In this document: in pieces, positions 7,762 to 10,336 of the stretch
How positions within the stretch are numbered: the first letter of the stretch is position 1
Layout of the letters: each line of letters begins with the position of its first letter
Assembly: GCA_038204185.1 (NCBI GenBank)
Contig: JBBRDE010000198.1
Coordinates: 1 to 10,336 of the forward strand
DNA length: 10,336 bases
Reading direction: 5' to 3'
Source: Salmonirosea sp038204185
Lineage (GTDB): Bacteria; Bacteroidota; Bacteroidia; Cytophagales; Spirosomataceae
Translations under genes and position numbers: made by a program
Notes under the pieces: model-generated
What the model saw: only the letters and a program-made list of their open reading frames with translations
Told to the model about the DNA's origin: nothing
Database searches by the model: none

Positions 7762-8011
7762 CGTGATTGAGGGTTTACAAGAGGGTTGAGTTTGTTTGGA
7801 ACTTTATGAGCTTCGCCGGCCGGTAGGGACGGGTGTTTTCAAGCACTAAGTTATAAATAAATCATTGTTCCTGGTAGTAAGTTGTTGCCAGCCAATATCT
7901 TTCTTTCATAAGGGAAAGTGTTTTTTGCTTACTTGCCTGGAAAAAGGCACTAGAGGCCCAGGGCAAGAGGTACCTGCTCCCTTTGATTCTTATCTTTTAT
8001 CAGAATTCCGT

Positions 8012-9226
8012 ATGAAATCTATCGCATTAGAGATCAGCAACCGTGCGGGGGAACCACTAGCGGCCCGACTGGAACTGCCCGCCGGGCGTAAGCCCCACAA
8101 TTTTGCCATTTTTGCGCATTGCTTTACCTGCAGCAAAGATTTTCACGCGGTGCGCAATATTTGCCTGGCCCTGACCAACCGCGACTTCGCAGTGTTGCGA
8201 TTTGATTTTACGGGATTAGGAGAAAGCGGGGGCGATTTTTCAACCACCAGTTTTTCCAATAATATCGACGACCTGCTGGTAGTTGGTGATTACCTCAAAA
8301 CCCATTACCAGGCTCCTTCGTTGCTGATCGGGCATTCTCTGGGGGGAGCGGCCGCTCTTGTAGCTGGTGCGCGGATGGATTACATCAAAGCCATTGCTAC
8401 CATCGGCTCACCCTCGACCCTTTCCCACATCACCCACCTGTTCAGTGAAAGCCTGGAAACGATTGAGCAGCAAGGCTCCGCTGAGGTATCCATTGGCGGT
8501 CGACCTTTTACGATCAGGAAGAAGTTTATCGAGGAGTTGCAGGAGAGTCAGCTGACCGATGTGGTGAACAAGCTGCGGAAACCTTTGCTGATTGCTCATT
8601 CTCCCCAGGACCGAATCGTTGATATACAGAATGCCGCCGAGCTTTTCCATGCCGCGTTCCATCCCAAAAGTTTTCTGTCTCTGGACGGGGCCGATCATTT
8701 GCTTTCCGACCAGCAGGACTCTCACTATGTAGGCGATGTACTCAGCAGTTGGGCCAAGCGCTACATCGACGAGCTACCCGAGGAACGGGTTACGACGGAT
8801 CTACAGGTGGTGGCTCATATTGCCGGCGACGACTACACTACCCAAATCCAAGCCCGGCAGCATTCGCTGATTGCGGACGAACCCAAAAGCTTGGGTGGTA
8901 ATGACTTGGGCATGAGTCCTTATGAGTTGGTGTCGGCCGGACTGGGGGCGTGTACGGCCATTACTTTGAAAATGTACGCCTCCCGAAAAAAGTGGGACCT
9001 ACAGGAGGTATTTGTGCATTTGGAGCATGGCAAGGAGCACGCCAGAGATTCGGCTCATACCGAAGTCGATCAGGGGCCTAAGATTGACCTCTTCAAGCGG
9101 GAGATCGAACTCGTAGGCGATCTGGACGCCGAACAGCGGGAACGCTTGCTGGAGATCGCTAATAAGTGCCCGGTTCACAAGACACTACACAACAAAATTC
9201 AGGTGAAGACGAGCTTGCGGGAGTGA
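8012..9226 (+). CDS. Bifunctional alpha/beta hydrolase-OsmC family fusion protein
   Basis: A 404-aa protein from ATG 8012-8014. The frame is open back to a TTG at 7865, but the hydrolase domain begins only at this ATG, and the extra 49 residues look like translated leader. Residues 1-255 form an alpha/beta hydrolase: HCFTCSKD (36-43), RFDFTGLGES (63-72), nucleophile elbow GHS109LGG, Asp200 in SPQDRIV and His229 in GADHLL give a complete triad. Residues 265-400 form an OsmC/Ohr-like domain with its two redox cysteines, Cys314 in GLGACTAITLKMYA and Cys386 in CPVHKTL. OsmC proteins reduce organic hydroperoxides; here the attached hydrolase may release or handle an ester-linked substrate, but this is inference. 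The two-domain arrangement is a known fusion in several bacterial phyla. No signal peptide is seen, so it is cytoplasmic. It ends 20 bases from the convergent antitoxin gene. Confidence 0.95.
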   Translation: MKSIALEISNRAGEPLAARLELPAGRKPHNFAIFAHCFTCSKDFHAVRNICLALTNRDFAVLRFDFTGLGESGGDFSTTSFSNNIDDLLVVGDYLKTHYQAPSLLIGHSLGGAAALVAGARMDYIKAIATIGSPSTLSHITHLFSESLETIEQQGSAEVSIGGRPFTIRKKFIEELQESQLTDVVNKLRKPLLIAHSPQDRIVDIQNAAELFHAAFHPKSFLSLDGADHLLSDQQDSHYVGDVLSSWAKRYIDELPEERVTTDLQVVAHIAGDDYTTQIQARQHSLIADEPKSLGGNDLGMSPYELVSAGLGACTAITLKMYASRKKWDLQEVFVHLEHGKEHARDSAHTEVDQGPKIDLFKREIELVGDLDAEQRERLLEIANKCPVHKTLHNKIQVKTSLRE

Positions 9227-9246
9227 CGATTTTGTAGGCTCACTTT

Positions 9247-9504
9247 TCACCTGTGCTTTTCGATCAAATGCTCCCGGTAAGCGGTTTTGTAGTCAAAATC
9301 TGCCGGAAGATGACTGCCCGAGGTCATGCTCTTCACATAAGGGGTTATCGGAAACTTTTCATCATCTATGATCTCATCACGACTCACCAATAATTTGAGA
9401 TAGGACTCGATCAAATTCGAGAGACTCCTTTCCTGAGCGGCGGCGTACTCCTTTGCTTTTTCGATTACATCCTTATCAAGTGTTAAGGTTAGTTTTGATT
9501 TCAT
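9247..9504 (-). CDS. DUF6364-like (VapB-type) antitoxin without an adjacent toxin
   Basis: An 85-aa protein starting at ATG 9502-9504. Residues 3-41 form a ribbon-helix-helix DNA-binding unit: strand K-L-T-L-T-L-D, then a helix with V-I-E-K-A-K-E-Y-A and a second with S-L-S-N-L-I-E-S-Y-L. The C-terminal half (PITPYVKSMTSGSHLPADFD, then YKTAYREHLIEKHR) matches the tail usually used to wrap a PIN-domain toxin. In this family the antitoxin gene normally precedes and touches a PIN (VapC) ribonuclease gene. Here the space after the stop (lower coordinates) holds only 20 bases before the convergent hydrolase-OsmC gene, so the toxin is missing. The antitoxin probably represses its own promoter, but no clear operator palindrome was found. 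It may be a relic or may act on a distant partner. Confidence 0.85.
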   Translation of the reverse strand: MKSKLTLTLDKDVIEKAKEYAAAQERSLSNLIESYLKLLVSRDEIIDDEKFPITPYVKSMTSGSHLPADFDYKTAYREHLIEKHR

Positions 9505-9537
9505 GGTAGGGTTGGGGAATGGTGCAGTCTGCTGGTC

Positions 9538-9600
9538 GCGTTGAAAACGCTAGGTGAAGTGCGCCCCGATTGCAAATCAGGGCGAGCTTGGAGCACACGG
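9538..9600 (+). repeat. REP-like palindromic element, copy 2
   Basis: It begins with a perfect hairpin GCGTT-GAA-AACGC (9538-9550). After a 13-base spacer comes CCCGATT-gca-AATCAGGG, a second stem with one bulged A. Positions 9569-9588 match copy 1 (4887-4906) at 18 of 20 bases, both differences being transitions. It lies just upstream of the antitoxin gene start and overlaps the open frame that leads into the remnant at 9606-9779. Confidence 0.6.
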
Positions 9601-9605
9601 AGGAC

Positions 9606-9779
9606 ATGCGTATGGGTATGTTTTATCTGAAGAAAGGATTTGTTTTGAGCGAAACCGACCTGGCCCGCCTTGATTTCACCCGGAGCGTCCACTACCGGGG
9701 CCTGAACTACCTGGTGGCGCACGTGGCTGGCGAGCTGCCGGCTACCAAGGAGTTTACTTGTTTGCTTGTGAAGGTGTAG
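9606..9779 (+). pseudogene. Probable 3' remnant of an unknown gene
   Basis: An open frame of 57 aa from ATG 9606 (stop TAG 9777-9779); the frame is open back to 9558 but that part is REP-like DNA. Third codon positions are strongly G/C (27 of 31 codons between CTG 9660 and GAG), which is what real coding DNA of this genome would show, while the flanks are AT-rich. The product ends in an RSVHYRGLNYLVAHVAGELP stretch followed by ATKEFTCLLVKV. This resembles the closing beta strands seen in large phage-tail-like or structural proteins of Bacteroidota, but that resemblance is by eye only. With no N-terminal part it is most simply read as the tail of a deleted gene. It could also be a small intact gene. 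Confidence 0.4.
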
Positions 9780-9895
9780 ATCCTAAATTTTGCTTGGCTA
9801 TATTGTTAAGACAGAAATAGTGCTAAAATTGGCACTAAACTGATATTTCAATGTACAGCCCTTCTTACAGCAACCCTTTTTGGATCTAAGAACAA
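9780..9895. other. AT-rich gap with one inverted repeat
   Basis: No gene is visible. TAGTGC (9818-9823) and GCACTA (9832-9837) form a perfect 6-bp inverted repeat around an 8-base loop. It lies between the 3' ends of the plus-strand remnant and the minus-strand AT-rich gene and could act as a terminator, although no T-run follows. Confidence 0.35.
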
Positions 9896-10336
9896 TCAAT
9901 CATAGATGTTTGTGAACTCATCTTTGTCTATTTCATCGTTAAATTTCCCAACAATGTCTTTAATATTATCAGCCACGGACCAACTCTGGTAGATTTGGGA
10001 ATTAGAGTTCGATACCATTAAGAGTTTTTTTGCCTGTTGAAGAGTAATCCTGTCTTTGAGACAATCATTGATATCTTTAAGCTTTTTATAGCTGTGGTTA
10101 TAACTATTGCTCTCGGAAAAGTAATCAATCAAAAAATCAATATATGCGTTAACATTTCCGTTATCCTGCGATATTTTATTCATGAAAACAATTGTATTCA
10201 ATGATAAATCAGGATGAAGTTTTGGGCTTAAAGTCTTAAAATGATTTTCAATGTCACCTTTTAAAAACCACGAAACAAATGCAAGTTCACCTTCGTCTTG
10301 TGACTGATTTTTAACCAATAGTTGTAGGGAAGGGTC
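9896..10336 (-). CDS. Unknown AT-rich gene, C-terminal part (5' end outside window)
   Basis: The frame is open to the right edge: codons before the TTG at 10318 read D-P-S-L-Q-L-L, so that TTG is internal and the true start lies beyond the window. 146 residues are visible, ending in D-E-F-T-N-I-Y-D. The protein is hydrophilic and mostly helical by eye, rich in Asn, Asp, Lys and Ser, with no signal peptide, membrane segment, Cys cluster or nucleotide-binding motif in the visible part. I do not recognise a family. Base composition differs sharply from the neighbours: two 60-base rows counted by hand (10081 and 10141) contain about 28-30% GC against about 53% for the row at 8881. That suggests recent transfer, as is common for defence or other accessory genes, but nothing in the visible residues shows such a role. 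Confidence 0.7.
   Translation of the reverse strand, partial: DPSLQLLVKNQSQDEGELAFVSWFLKGDIENHFKTLSPKLHPDLSLNTIVFMNKISQDNGNVNAYIDFLIDYFSESNSYNHSYKKLKDINDCLKDRITLQQAKKLLMVSNSNSQIYQSWSVADNIKDIVGKFNDEIDKDEFTNIYD

Noticed and set aside
7865..8011. N-terminal extension of the hydrolase-OsmC protein from TTG 7865
   Set aside because: The extension does not resemble a domain or signal peptide, and the hydrolase fold begins at ATG 8012.
9222..9246. AGTGA/TCACT inverted repeat between the convergent hydrolase-OsmC and antitoxin genes as a terminator
   Set aside because: The stem is only 5 bp around a 13-base loop; it is too weak to call.

Overview
The window looks like chromosomal DNA of a Bacteroidota bacterium, most likely of the order Cytophagales (Spirosomaceae-like). 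The reasons are a moderate GC content of roughly 50-55% over most of the window, start regions without clear Shine-Dalgarno sequences, the pairing of a DUF1501 gene with a cytochrome c/DUF1549/DUF1553 gene beside a sulfatase, and a DUF6364-type antitoxin. This placement is inferred from gene content only.

Layout. (1) 1-4684, catabolic block: the 3' part of a type I sulfatase gene (+) meets, tail to tail, a two-gene minus-strand unit. That unit reads from a 761-aa membrane-anchored PSCyt1/DUF1549/DUF1553 protein (start 4684) into a DUF1501 protein with a twin-arginine signal (start 2323). All three products should work outside the cytoplasm, probably on sulfated or complex glycans; the exact reactions of the DUF1501/DUF1553 partners are not established. 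(2) 4685-5031 is non-coding and holds a REP-like element. (3) 5032-6296 is a DUF2254 membrane-protein gene split by a -1 frame change. A G_GGA_AAA heptamer lies in the correct phase exactly where the frames must join. (4) 6338-7009 (-) is a small secreted SGNH/GDSL hydrolase. (5) 7010-7335 is mostly non-coding but carries the decayed 3' end of a second antitoxin gene. (6) 7336-7761 (-) is a small four-helix membrane protein of unknown role. (7) 8012-9226 (+) is an alpha/beta hydrolase-OsmC fusion. (8) 9247-9504 (-) is an intact DUF6364-like antitoxin with no toxin gene after it. (9) 9531-9895 is a scrap region with a second REP-like copy and the GC-rich 3' remnant of an unknown gene. (10) 9896-10336 (-) is the 3' part of a very AT-rich gene of unknown function, probably acquired by transfer.

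The left 4.7 kb is one functional block. The right 5.3 kb is a set of unrelated single genes with signs of rearrangement: two antitoxin copies (one reduced to its tail), repeated REP-like sequence, a gene remnant and a compositional break at the right edge. I see no complete insertion sequence, CRISPR array, tRNA or rRNA. I also find no convincing match to the Bacteroidota promoter consensus with correct spacing.
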